A DNA stretch of 64,000 nt, taken from positions 558,001 to 622,000 of the forward strand of contig CAWCDW010000003.1 in the NCBI GenBank assembly GCA_963794475.1, written 5' to 3'. Position 1 is the stretch's first letter. Each line of letters begins with the position of its first letter. Shown piece after piece: positions 9,218 through 17,556 of this stretch. The position numbers and the translations under genes were made by a program. Source of the stretch: GAS188 sp963794475. Its GTDB lineage: Bacteria; Pseudomonadota; Alphaproteobacteria; Rhizobiales; Beijerinckiaceae. The notes beneath the pieces are model-generated. The model saw only the letters and a program-made list of their open reading frames with translations, did not search any database and was not told the origin of the DNA.

Positions 9218-10027
9218 ATGGCGGCACCTCGTGCCTTCTGGAAGGGTTACCTCAAGCTCTCCCTCGTGACCTGCCCGGTCGCCATGATGCCGGCCGTGAG
9301 CGAGGAAGAGAAGGTCCGCTTCCATACGCTGAACCGCAAGACTGGCGATCGCGTCCGCACGCGCTATGTCGACGCCGAGACGGGCAAGGAAGTCGACGAG
9401 AACGACGAGGTGAAGGGCTATCAACACGGCGATGACGATTACGTCCTGCTCGAGGATGAGGAAATCCAATCGGTGGCGCTCGAGAGCACGCGCACGATCG
9501 ACATCGCGATGTTCGTGCCCAAGGATTCCATCGAGTGGATCTGGTACGATCGGCCTCATTACCTCATGCCCGACGACCCGGTCGGCGAAGAGGCCTTCTC
9601 GGTGATCCGCGACGCCATGCAGACCGCGGGGATGGTTGGCATCTCGCGCCTCGTGCTTTACCGCCGCGAGCGCGCCGTCATGCTCGAGCCGCGCGATCGC
9701 GGCATCGTTTTATGGACCCTCCATTACGGTGACGAGGTGCGCGACCCGAAACTCCATTTCGGTAAAGGCAAAACCGAGAAGGTCGAAGGCAAGCTCCTGC
9801 GCATGATCGAATCGGTGATCGCGGAAAGGACGAAGCCCTGGGATCCGAAGATGGTGAAGGACCCGGTGCAGGAGCATCTTCTCGACATCATCGCCCGAAA
9901 GAAGAAAGGTCGGCATGCTGCCCGCAAGCCGAAGGAGGCGCCGGAGCGGCCGAACAACGTGATCAGCATCATGGATGCGTTGCGCAAGAGCATCGGGGCG
10001 GACGGAAAGCGTCCCAAGGCGCGCTGA
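9218..10027 (+). CDS. ku: Non-homologous end-joining protein Ku (copy 1)
   Basis: The protein has 269 residues and starts MAAPRAFWKGYLKLSLVTCPV, the conserved opening of bacterial Ku. The Ku beta-barrel/ring core follows, with typical segments such as YVLLEDEEI and RPHYLMPDD, then a basic tail with KKKGRHAARK and NVISIMDALRKS. Bacterial Ku homodimers thread onto DNA ends and recruit LigD for end joining. The gene faces ligD tail to tail, with about 40 bases between the stops. A second ku lies just upstream of ligD. The two Ku proteins differ enough to suggest specialised or heteromeric use, as known in some rhizobia. Confidence 0.92.
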   Translation: MAAPRAFWKGYLKLSLVTCPVAMMPAVSEEEKVRFHTLNRKTGDRVRTRYVDAETGKEVDENDEVKGYQHGDDDYVLLEDEEIQSVALESTRTIDIAMFVPKDSIEWIWYDRPHYLMPDDPVGEEAFSVIRDAMQTAGMVGISRLVLYRRERAVMLEPRDRGIVLWTLHYGDEVRDPKLHFGKGKTEKVEGKLLRMIESVIAERTKPWDPKMVKDPVQEHLLDIIARKKKGRHAARKPKEAPERPNNVISIMDALRKSIGADGKRPKAR

Positions 10028-10066
10028 ACCTCGGTTCGCGGCGGCTCCTCTTCCGCCAACCGATTT

Positions 10067-12649
10067 CTAGGCCCTGCGATTTTTGGGCCGCTTCGACGTC
10101 GGAAGCGGCACGGCCGCGCGGCGAAATTCCTCCCAAGGATCGGTACGCAAACGGGCGAGGCGGGTGACCGCATTGCTGACCGTGAAGTAAGCGGCACCCG
10201 AGACGCTGCCGATCTCGTCCCAGCCGAGCGGCATCGAGACCGCGGCACCCGGGCGCGCTCGCGTCGAATAAGCCGCAACGGCCGTGGCGCCACGGCCATT
10301 GCGCAGATAATCGATCAGCACCTTGCCGTGCCGCTTCGATTTCGTGATCGTCGCGATGAAGCGATCGGGGTTGTCGGCGGCCATCTGATCGGCAATGCTC
10401 TTGCAGAACGCCTTCACCACCTCCCAATCGGCCTTCGGCCGCAAGGGCGACACCACGTGGAGGCCCTTGCCGCCCGAGGTCTTCACGAAGGACGCGAGCC
10501 CGAGTTGCGCCAGCCGGTCCCTGACCTCGCTCGCCGCCTCGGCCACTTGTCCCCAAGAGACGGTTTCGCCCGGATCGAGGTCCATGATGATCATGTCGGG
10601 CTCCTCGATCCGGGCGAGCGTCGAACCCCAAGGGTGGATCTCGAGCACGCCCGCTTGAACGAGCGCGATCAGCCCGTCGAGATCATCGATCGAGAGGATC
10701 GGTTCCCCCGCGCTGTCCTGCGGATCGTGTGCGAGATGAATGGCGCGGTTCAGCCCTTTCCAAGCGTGCTTCTGAAAGAAGCATTCTCCGGTGACGCCGC
10801 TCGGGCAGCGCACCAGCGCCAGCGGGCGCTTGGTGACGAAGGGCGCCATGCGCGGCCAGACTTGCGTGTAGTAATCGGCCAACCCTTCCTTGGTGACGCC
10901 GACGTCCGGCCAATAGAGACGATCGGGATGGGTGAGCTTCACGCTCGCCGACCGCGTGGCCGCGCCGGCTTTCGGTTTCGTAGCCTCGGGCTCGCCGGGG
11001 GATTGGGTTCGCGAGGTTTCGCGCATGACTTTTTCCGCCACGACCTCCTTTGCCGGCTTGTCCTCGCGCAAGCCGCGAAAGGCGGCGTGGCGCAAGTTAC
11101 GATCCGCGGTCCAGCCGCGGAACTCGATCTCGGCGACGAGTTCCGGCTTCACATAGCGCACCTGGCGCGCCGCATCGGCGCTGAGCCGCTCGGCGAAAGG
11201 GCTCGACGGTGCCCGGATTCGCTCGAGCCGCCGATAAAGATCTTCGGCCACCGCCCTGGTGAAACCCGTGCCGACGCGCCCCGCATGAACAAGCTTGCCA
11301 CCGGAAAAGTAACCGAGCACGAGCGAGCCTATCGCCTTGCGCGATGTCGTCGAGGGCACATAGCCGCAGACGACGAGCTCCTGGCGCGATGAGCATTTGG
11401 CCTTCAGCCAATCCTTGCTGCGCCCGGAGCGATAGGGAGCGCTTTGCAATTTCGAGACGATTCCCTCGAGGCCGAGCCGGCAGACATGCTCGAGGATGAG
11501 GTTGCCGTCCCCTTCGAAATGCTCGCTCAAGCGCAAGATCCCGGTCTCGCCGCCGAGCAAGGAGGCGAGCGCCTGTTTTCTCGCGAGAAGCGGCGTCGCG
11601 CGAAGATCGTGTCCATCGAGATAGAGGAGATCGAAAGCGTAAAAGACGAACCGATCATCCCGCCCCTCGCTCAAATCGGCTTGCAGCGCCGAGAAATCCG
11701 AAGAGCCGTTCTCGTTCTCGACGACGAGCTCACCGTCGATGAGGGCCGTGCCGAGCGGCAGCGCCTTGAATGCCGCGGCGATGGCCTTGCCGAATTTCGA
11801 GGCCCAGTCGAGGCCACTGCGTGTGAGAAGGCGCAGGTTTCCGATATCGATCCGCGCCTGCAATCGGTAACCGTCGAATTTGATCTCGTGGATGAATCGC
11901 CCGCCGGAAGGAGGCTTGTCCACCAAGGTCGCGAGCGTCGGCTCGACGAAGCTCGGCAACGGAGATTTCTTTGCCTTTTTCAACTTGGAGGGAGGGGCGG
12001 ATGCCTTCTCCGACCTGCCGCCGCGCTCCGCGGCCGGCTGCGCGATCCTGCCGGTTTTCGATGACCAACCCGGCCGTTCACCGGCGACCTCTTCGACCAC
12101 GCGCCCGGTCGACACCAATTCGGGCCGCTCCTCGAGAATGTCGGGCGCGCCGGGTTCACGTGCCGCCTCGTCGTCACCCTTGATGAGAAGCCAGTTTTCG
12201 TGCTTCTCACGGGGCTTGCCGGCCATGCGCACGAGGTGCCAGCGCCCGCGAAGCTTCTCGCCGTGCAACTCGAAATCGAGATGGCCCTTGGCATAGCCTT
12301 TGTGCGCATCGCCAAGCGGCGTCCAGCGGCCACGATCCCAAAGGATGACCGTGCCGCCGCCGTACTCGCCTTTGGGAATGGTGCCTTCGAACCCCCCGTA
12401 TTCGAGGGGATGGTCCTCGACATGCACCGCGAGGCGCTTCTCGCCGGGAACGAGGCTCGGGCCGCGGGTGACGGCCCAGCTCTTGAGAACGCCGTCCATC
12501 TCGAGGCGAAAATCATAATGGAGGCGGCGCGCGTCATGCTTCTGGATGACGTAGCTGCCGCCGTCATCTCCGGCTGATTTCTTGACGGTGCCGCGCGGCT
12601 CGGAAGTGGTGTCAAAACGCCGTTTTCGGCGATAAGCCTCGAGCGCCAT
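10067..12649 (-). CDS. ligD: ATP-dependent DNA ligase D (PE-ligase-polymerase)
   Basis: The protein has 860 residues. The domain order is 3'-phosphoesterase (about 30-165, with HDARRLHYDFRLE and HVEDHPLEYGGFEG), ATP-dependent ligase (about 235-530, adenylation Lys257 in HEIKFDGYR, motif V as DWLKAKC), and a C-terminal primase-polymerase domain (about 570-850, metal site in MDLDPGE, plus SGGKGLHVV). LigD trims, fills and seals double-strand breaks held by Ku. The start ATG at 12647-12649 lies three bases from the stop of the ku gene upstream, so the two are probably co-transcribed. All catalytic segments are present and the frame is intact. Confidence 0.93.
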   Translation of the reverse strand: MALEAYRRKRRFDTTSEPRGTVKKSAGDDGGSYVIQKHDARRLHYDFRLEMDGVLKSWAVTRGPSLVPGEKRLAVHVEDHPLEYGGFEGTIPKGEYGGGTVILWDRGRWTPLGDAHKGYAKGHLDFELHGEKLRGRWHLVRMAGKPREKHENWLLIKGDDEAAREPGAPDILEERPELVSTGRVVEEVAGERPGWSSKTGRIAQPAAERGGRSEKASAPPSKLKKAKKSPLPSFVEPTLATLVDKPPSGGRFIHEIKFDGYRLQARIDIGNLRLLTRSGLDWASKFGKAIAAAFKALPLGTALIDGELVVENENGSSDFSALQADLSEGRDDRFVFYAFDLLYLDGHDLRATPLLARKQALASLLGGETGILRLSEHFEGDGNLILEHVCRLGLEGIVSKLQSAPYRSGRSKDWLKAKCSSRQELVVCGYVPSTTSRKAIGSLVLGYFSGGKLVHAGRVGTGFTRAVAEDLYRRLERIRAPSSPFAERLSADAARQVRYVKPELVAEIEFRGWTADRNLRHAAFRGLREDKPAKEVVAEKVMRETSRTQSPGEPEATKPKAGAATRSASVKLTHPDRLYWPDVGVTKEGLADYYTQVWPRMAPFVTKRPLALVRCPSGVTGECFFQKHAWKGLNRAIHLAHDPQDSAGEPILSIDDLDGLIALVQAGVLEIHPWGSTLARIEEPDMIIMDLDPGETVSWGQVAEAASEVRDRLAQLGLASFVKTSGGKGLHVVSPLRPKADWEVVKAFCKSIADQMAADNPDRFIATITKSKRHGKVLIDYLRNGRGATAVAAYSTRARPGAAVSMPLGWDEIGSVSGAAYFTVSNAVTRLARLRTDPWEEFRRAAVPLPTSKRPKNRRA

Positions 12650-12652
12650 GGC

Positions 12653-13561
12653 TCAGCCCGCCTTCCGGCGCGTTGGCGTTGCCCGTCGGCTTACCCGTCC
12701 AGACGGCTTTGGCGAAGGCTTACGAGACTTGCGGCTTCTTTTCGCCTTCGCGCCGGATGACCGGGCTTGCGTCTTGCGGGCGGAGCCTGCTCCGGCCGCG
12801 CTCCTTCGCAGTGCCTCCATCAGATCGACCACATTGGAGGCAGGCTCGGGTTTGCGGGCCTCGATCGGCTTGCCCTCGAGCTTCGCGCGCACCAGCTCGG
12901 CAAGCGCTTCCTCGTAGCGATCCTCGAAGGTGCTCGGATCGAATTTGCCGCGCTTGGTCTCGATGATGTGCTGGGCGAGATCGAGCATTTCGCCTTTGAT
13001 CTTCCGATCGGGAATGTCGGCGAACGCGTCCCTCGGGGATCGGACCTCGTAATCGAAGTTGAGGGTCGTGGCGATCATGCCGGCGCCATAGGGTCGCAAG
13101 AGCAGCGTTCGCACGCGGCGAAAAAGCACCGTCCGAGCAAGGCCCGCGACCTTCCTTTCCCGCATTCCTTCGCAAATCACCCCGAAAGCCTTTTCGGAAA
13201 TGGCATCGCTCGGCGCGAGATAATAGGGGCGATCGAAATAGAGATCGTCAATCGCGTCGCATTCGACGAAGGCGTCAAGCGCAAGCGTCTTGTCGCTCTC
13301 CGGAAGTGCCGAAGCGACCTCCTTCTGTTCGAGCATGACGTATTCGCCCTTGCTCGTCTCGTAACCCTTGACTTGATCGGCGGTTTCGACCGGCTTGCCG
13401 GTCTCCTCATCGATGAATTGGCGGCGGACCCTATGACCCGTCTCGCGGTTGACGGTGTGGAAGACGATGCGCTCGGATGTCGAAACGGCGGTATAAAGCG
13501 ACACGGTGCACGCGAGCTCGGCGAGCTTGAGATATCCCTTCCAATTGGCTCGAGGCGCCAT
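12653..13561 (-). CDS. ku: Non-homologous end-joining protein Ku (copy 2)
   Basis: The protein has 302 residues and opens MAPRANWKGYLKLAELACTVS, with the Ku core following (YVMLEQKEV, RPYYLAPSD, FRRVRTLLLRPYG). The tail is long and strongly basic, rich in Arg, Lys and Ser, with NVVDLMEALRRSA before it. The extended Lys/Arg tail is longer than in the first Ku at 9218 and fits DNA-binding tails of some rhizobial Ku proteins. The stop lies directly before the ligD start, so this copy is the natural operon partner of LigD. A role in non-homologous end joining is well supported by family and context. Confidence 0.92.
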   Translation of the reverse strand: MAPRANWKGYLKLAELACTVSLYTAVSTSERIVFHTVNRETGHRVRRQFIDEETGKPVETADQVKGYETSKGEYVMLEQKEVASALPESDKTLALDAFVECDAIDDLYFDRPYYLAPSDAISEKAFGVICEGMRERKVAGLARTVLFRRVRTLLLRPYGAGMIATTLNFDYEVRSPRDAFADIPDRKIKGEMLDLAQHIIETKRGKFDPSTFEDRYEEALAELVRAKLEGKPIEARKPEPASNVVDLMEALRRSAAGAGSARKTQARSSGAKAKRSRKSRKPSPKPSGRVSRRATPTRRKAG

Positions 13562-13650
13562 GCGGATTCCCGCCTACACAAGAATCGAATCTTACACGCT
13601 TAGGTGACAAACTCCCGTCGACCTGCCGCGTTCCGCCGCAACGTGACCTG

Positions 13651-14685
13651 CTATTTGGCGGGTGATGCCGTGCGCATCGCCGTCAGCAAGACAGGGTCGA
13701 GCGCACCGACCGTCAATTCGAAGAAGGCCTTCCCCGCGGGCGAAGCGTTGCGATGGGCGACGAGGATCCACGGCTTCAATTCGGGCTTTCGCGTCAGGAT
13801 GGTGCGGATCTCTTGCCCCACCAGAAGCTGCAAATCGGCATCCCCGATAGCGTTCGACCGCGCCGCGATCGAGAGACGCAACGGCATCAATGCGAGCTCG
13901 TTCGGCCCCGTGTAATAGGACATCTTCAACGCGCCGTCCGATTCACGCGCGCGCCGGTCGATCTCGGAAGCCACCGCGGCAAGCAGAAGCCAAATGCGCA
14001 AATCATGAGGAGCAAGGCTCGCCGCCTTCTCGGCGGCGGCGCGGGCAACCTCGGCCGGATGCGACGACGCGACCGCGCCCCCTCTCGCGATTTCCTGCGG
14101 CAATTGGGGCATCAGCGTCATCGCGTAATCGGCCCATAGATCGCCCCGAACCAGGCCGATCTTGGCGGCCAGCTCCGCCTTGTCGCGCTCGCTGGGCGCG
14201 ACCGCCGCGGCGGCCGCGGCCGCCGGAAAGGAGGCGAGCCGCGGACGGAACGCTTCGGCGGATAAGATCCATAAGGCCTCGAACGCGAGAAGAACGCCGA
14301 GCACCGCCGCGCCGACGCGGAACCCCGTTCGGGACTTCGCCTTCAGATGAAGGCTGATCATCTCGCCATAGGATGCATCGGGCACGGCGGTGCCGCCCGT
14401 TGACGAGAGCTTGAGAAGCGAGAGCGAAGGGCAACGCAGCGCCCGACATCTGCGCTCGAGCCTGTGGGCAATCTCGGGGTCGGCCAGGCGGTAGAGAACG
14501 ATGCCGGGTTCCCGCTCGATCGCCGCGCCGACTTCGCGCAAGCGATCGGACGAGCGCACGAGCGTGTGGATGTGCTCGATGGCGGAAATATGCGGGTAAA
14601 GCTTCGCCACCGCATGACCGGCGGCGGCGAGCCCCTCTTCGCCGGCGTCGGAGACGAGGTGCAGGTGAAAATAGTTCTGGTTCAT
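13651..14685 (-). CDS. Membrane protein with PpsR-like N-terminal domain
   Basis: The protein has 344 residues. Residues 1-92 resemble the N-terminal part of alphaproteobacterial PpsR (pyruvate phosphate dikinase regulatory kinase/pyrophosphorylase, DUF299): YFHLHLVSD at the start, AIEHIHTLVRS, and EREPGIVLYRLADPEI. The kinase P-loop half of PpsR is absent. A single membrane segment (about 122-142) comes next, then a C-terminal domain of about 200 residues (DLWADYAM, SLAPHDLRIWLLLA, LKMSYYTGPNE, ILTRKPELKPWI) that looks like a helical-repeat family of unknown function in Hyphomicrobiales. It is read away from the ku promoter side. I cannot name its function. Confidence 0.65.
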   Translation of the reverse strand: MNQNYFHLHLVSDAGEEGLAAAGHAVAKLYPHISAIEHIHTLVRSSDRLREVGAAIEREPGIVLYRLADPEIAHRLERRCRALRCPSLSLLKLSSTGGTAVPDASYGEMISLHLKAKSRTGFRVGAAVLGVLLAFEALWILSAEAFRPRLASFPAAAAAAAVAPSERDKAELAAKIGLVRGDLWADYAMTLMPQLPQEIARGGAVASSHPAEVARAAAEKAASLAPHDLRIWLLLAAVASEIDRRARESDGALKMSYYTGPNELALMPLRLSIAARSNAIGDADLQLLVGQEIRTILTRKPELKPWILVAHRNASPAGKAFFELTVGALDPVLLTAMRTASPAK

Positions 14686-14845
14686 CCCATCAGCCCAGGT
14701 CCTTGCATCTCGAGGGCGCGCAAGCTCTCAATCGCAGAACCGCAGACTATTCTATCCCATGTTGCCGAAAATCACCCTTTCGGATGAGACCGGCGAGACG
14801 ATGAAGATCTCGGGGGTGAGGCACTCGATCCCGGCCGCTTGCGGC

Positions 14846-15586
14846 TCAAAGCACGAAGATCGCGTCCTTCTCGATCATCAAACAGGTCAATCGGCCGGTC
14901 GCGTAGGCACCGGTGTCGATATTGATCCGGTTGGGGCGGATGTCCGGCTCGAGTACCGGTGTGTGGCCGTGTACCACGACCTTGCCAAAATGCTGCTCGG
15001 AGAGGAGAAAGTCGTCGCGGATCCAAAGCAGGTCGTGCTCGCTCTGTTGAGCGAGCGGAATGCCAGGTTTCACGCCCGCATGGGCAAAAAAGAAATCACC
15101 GCAAGTATAAGACGCCGCGAGCTTCCTGAGCAGCGATCGATGCTCGGCAGGCAACGCGGTGGCCAGGTTCCGCGCCAGCCTCCGCTCTTCGGCGACGTCG
15201 GGATTGGCGCTCGGCTCGAGCCCGTAGGACCGCAAGGTTTCGAGGCCTCCGAAGTGACGCCAATCGCCGAGTACCGCGGGATTGTGCAAAAACTCGACGA
15301 GATAGGCCTCGTGATTGCCCTTCAGGTAGATCATGCGATGAAAGCGGCTTCGCTCGACGAGGCGGTCCAGAACTTCCCGAGACGCGGGACCCCGATCGAT
15401 GTAATCGCCGAGAAGGACGTGTATGGCGCGATGCGGCGAAGAGCGCGCGAGATTGGCATCGATCCGCGCGAAGGTCGTGTCGAGGAGGTCGACCCGGCCG
15501 TGCACATCACCGATCGCATAGATCCGCAATCCCTCCGGAAGGCTCGGCCAGCGGCGCTTTGCTCGCGGCCTCAAGAACCGCCACAC
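14846..15586 (-). CDS. Metallophosphoesterase (Ser/Thr protein phosphatase-like)
   Basis: The protein has 246 residues and starts at a GTG (15584-15586) with a GGGGAG box about 10 bases upstream. The calcineurin-like phosphoesterase metal motifs appear in order: YAIGDVHGR, LLGDYIDRGP, YLKGNHEAYL, and later HAGVKPG and VVHGHTPV. This set is typical of PPP-type serine/threonine phosphatases and their bacterial relatives (PrpA/PrpB-like or diadenosine tetraphosphatase-like). The substrate could be a phosphoprotein or a nucleotide. The gene stands alone. Confidence 0.85.
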   Translation of the reverse strand: MWRFLRPRAKRRWPSLPEGLRIYAIGDVHGRVDLLDTTFARIDANLARSSPHRAIHVLLGDYIDRGPASREVLDRLVERSRFHRMIYLKGNHEAYLVEFLHNPAVLGDWRHFGGLETLRSYGLEPSANPDVAEERRLARNLATALPAEHRSLLRKLAASYTCGDFFFAHAGVKPGIPLAQQSEHDLLWIRDDFLLSEQHFGKVVVHGHTPVLEPDIRPNRINIDTGAYATGRLTCLMIEKDAIFVL

Positions 15587-16053
15587 GCTCTCATGCTCCC
15601 CTCATTTTCCGCACAGCGGCTCGGCCAGCCAATGTCTCACTGCCCAATGAGAGACGAGCGCGTCCGAAAAAGCCACTGCAAGTGAGGCCCCATGCTCGCC
15701 AGACGAATGAAGGTGTCGTTCCTTGGCTTCGCGACGTGATCATCCAAATTGGGTTCTTCCCGCCAAAAAATGGCAATCAATCGATGAACTTAAGCCGATA
15801 CTTCAGTCTCCGCTGACGCTGGACCCACCCTGACGAGTTGTGAACCCGATCGCGAATTGCGGCGCGACGGGGGGCGACGCTCATAATGCTCAAAGGCTCT
15901 CGTGGCCCGCCCCCGCCCTGCGAAGAGCATGACCGATCGTCATGCAAACGTGTTGCCCGGCGGTAGAAAAGGCAGCACTGCCAAGCAAACTTCGCTCTAA
16001 CTGGCCGTCGGGTTGAGATCAACGGTGAGTTGCCTTCCGTCGTGTTGCGCCCT
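15587..16053. other. Intergenic stretch without recognisable gene
   Basis: About 470 bases lie between the metallophosphoesterase and the small gene at 16054. The open frames here have no recognisable family pattern and no convincing start signal. I see no RNA gene, insertion sequence end or strong hairpin. Confidence 0.4.
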
Positions 16054-16323
16054 TTAGAATTGACCGCGTGGTAGCTCACCGTCCCGGCAAAGAGACCAAA
16101 TGACGTCGTCTCGGTACGCACCTGAGTGCCTCTCTTCTTCCAAGGGGTTGTCGCGAAGCGTTTGATCGAGCCGACCCAACAGCTCCAGGGCTGCCAGCAC
16201 TCTGCGCCTTGCCCCGTCGTCCGCTGCCCTGATGGCAGATTCCAATGTTGCGAAGAGACTGCCGGCATCGCCGCTGGTCACGCGCTCACCGAATTCTTCC
16301 AACGCCGCGCCGATTTGGGCCAC
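16054..16323 (-). CDS. Small hypothetical acidic protein
   Basis: The protein has 89 residues from a GTG at 16321-16323. It is mostly helical in appearance, with alternating Ala/Leu and Asp/Glu (GSLFATLESAIRAADDGARR), and has no signal peptide or membrane segment. It lies 27 bases downstream of the DUF3102 reading frame on the same strand, so the two may have formed one transcription unit. I do not recognise the family. It may be part of the same decayed element. Confidence 0.35.
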   Translation of the reverse strand: MAQIGAALEEFGERVTSGDAGSLFATLESAIRAADDGARRRVLAALELLGRLDQTLRDNPLEEERHSGAYRDDVIWSLCRDGELPRGQF

Positions 16324-16350
16324 CCTGGCCCCAGCTGATAGAGATTTTCA

Positions 16351-16842
16351 TCATCTACCGCTTCCGGCATCGGCGCGCTTGCGGCGTACCGGCGGCCCAG
16401 AGGGAGCTCGTCGTCTTTCCTTTGGGTTCAGATTCGCCTTCGCCTCTTGGATGATGCGCTTCACCTCGGCACGCGACACCTCCTCGCCGGCTTCGGCGCG
16501 GCGCATGAATTCATCCCTCGCTTCGGGCGGGGTATGCGGGGCCGCCATCAGATACAGCGACGAAGCGGCGAGTTTCAAACGCGTAACGCGTTCCGGATTT
16601 GAGCCGAATGCCTCATACAACTGCATGAGCTTCAAGGCCAAGCTCTCCGACCAGCGGAATTCGCATTGGAGCCAGCGCGCCCATTGGCCGTGAGCCACTC
16701 TTTTCCTTACCTCATGCAGGAGCCGCCCTATCTCGAGCTTCGCACAGTGGAGGAGGTGGCAGTGGCAGCGGATTTCACGCGCCTTCGCGGCGAGGAAGGC
16801 CTCGTCGGGGGGCGTGGCTTCCGCACCGCGGCGTAAAATCTG
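16351..16842 (-). pseudogene. DUF3102-like protein, start lost
   Basis: The frame is open from just after a TGA at 16843-16845 to the stop at 16351. Its middle reads EIGRLLHEVRKRVAHGQW, then WSESLALKLMQLYEAF, which is the hallmark of DUF3102 proteins (often found on plasmids and mobile elements and with a ParB-like helix-turn-helix style). The conserved part begins upstream of the first usable start codon, a GTG at 16696-16698, and no ATG or GTG exists between that GTG and the TGA. The gene has therefore lost its start, or it is read from the GTG without its first helix. The C-terminal tail is basic. Confidence 0.5.
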
Positions 16843-16919
16843 TCATGGCAACGCTTGCGGGCGTCGCCTCGGGCTGCTCAGCGAGCGAGCGCGCGGTCGG
16901 CCATGTTGCCATCGGTGAT

Positions 16920-17299
16920 GGCCTCGGCGTCCGCATCTATCGGCTTTTCCACGTAGTTCCTCCAAAGTGATTCAGGTGGAGAACAGCTTATATATGCGGA
17001 GCTGTATCGCGGCGGCCTGGAGCGCTCGCGCGAGCCTCTTCGCCCACTGGCACTTGTCTGCCGCGAGCACATTCCATCGAATGGAGTGATTACCGCGCCA
17101 GCCGAGCGCGGCGTCGCGAACGCTTGATGGAAGCCACCCCATCGTCTGGCGACCGCAATATCGAAGTCGAGAAGGTGTTGGCCTCGGCGGCCGCATCTAT
17201 GCGCAGACGGCATCTCCTCTGGGGAGATTCAGGTTGAGATCAGCTATATATACGATGGCTGTGTCGCGGCGGGGTCGAAGCGCTCGCGCCCTCTTTGCC
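16920..17299. repeat. Imperfect direct repeat, two copies of about 120 bases
   Basis: Copy 1 (about 16920-17044) and copy 2 (about 17181-17299) share an ordered series of blocks: GCCTCGGCG-CCGCATCTAT, GATTCAGGT-GAGA, CAGCT, TATATA, TCGCGGCGG and GCGCTCGCG, separated by diverged bases. They lie in the gap of about 700 bases between the DUF3102 remnant and the 3' end of the GH16 gene. No convincing gene covers them. I see no inverted ends or target duplications that would mark an insertion sequence. Confidence 0.5.
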
Positions 17300-17556
17300 A
17301 AACTCAAGGTCTTCGATTGAATTATACTTCTTTCGCTGTTTAATTTGCCGAACCGCCCTATTAAAAATTAGGAGTTGGCAGATTCAACGCTTAGGAAGAA
17401 ACGTGGGTTGGAGGGGAAATTGGCAGCAGCAATTGTGCCTGCCGGCGCGCCGCAGCTTGTTCGGCGGTGCGACCCGGCGAACTAAGTCCTTTAGGTGTGT
17501 TGCGCCACAGGATATCGGAGTGGCCGTCCCCGTTGAAATCGCTGACCGGGACGCGA

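Noticed and set aside
10328..11392. 354-codon plus-strand frame opposite ligD
   Set aside because: It is a shadow of the LigD polymerase and ligase domains, with no start signal and no domain pattern.
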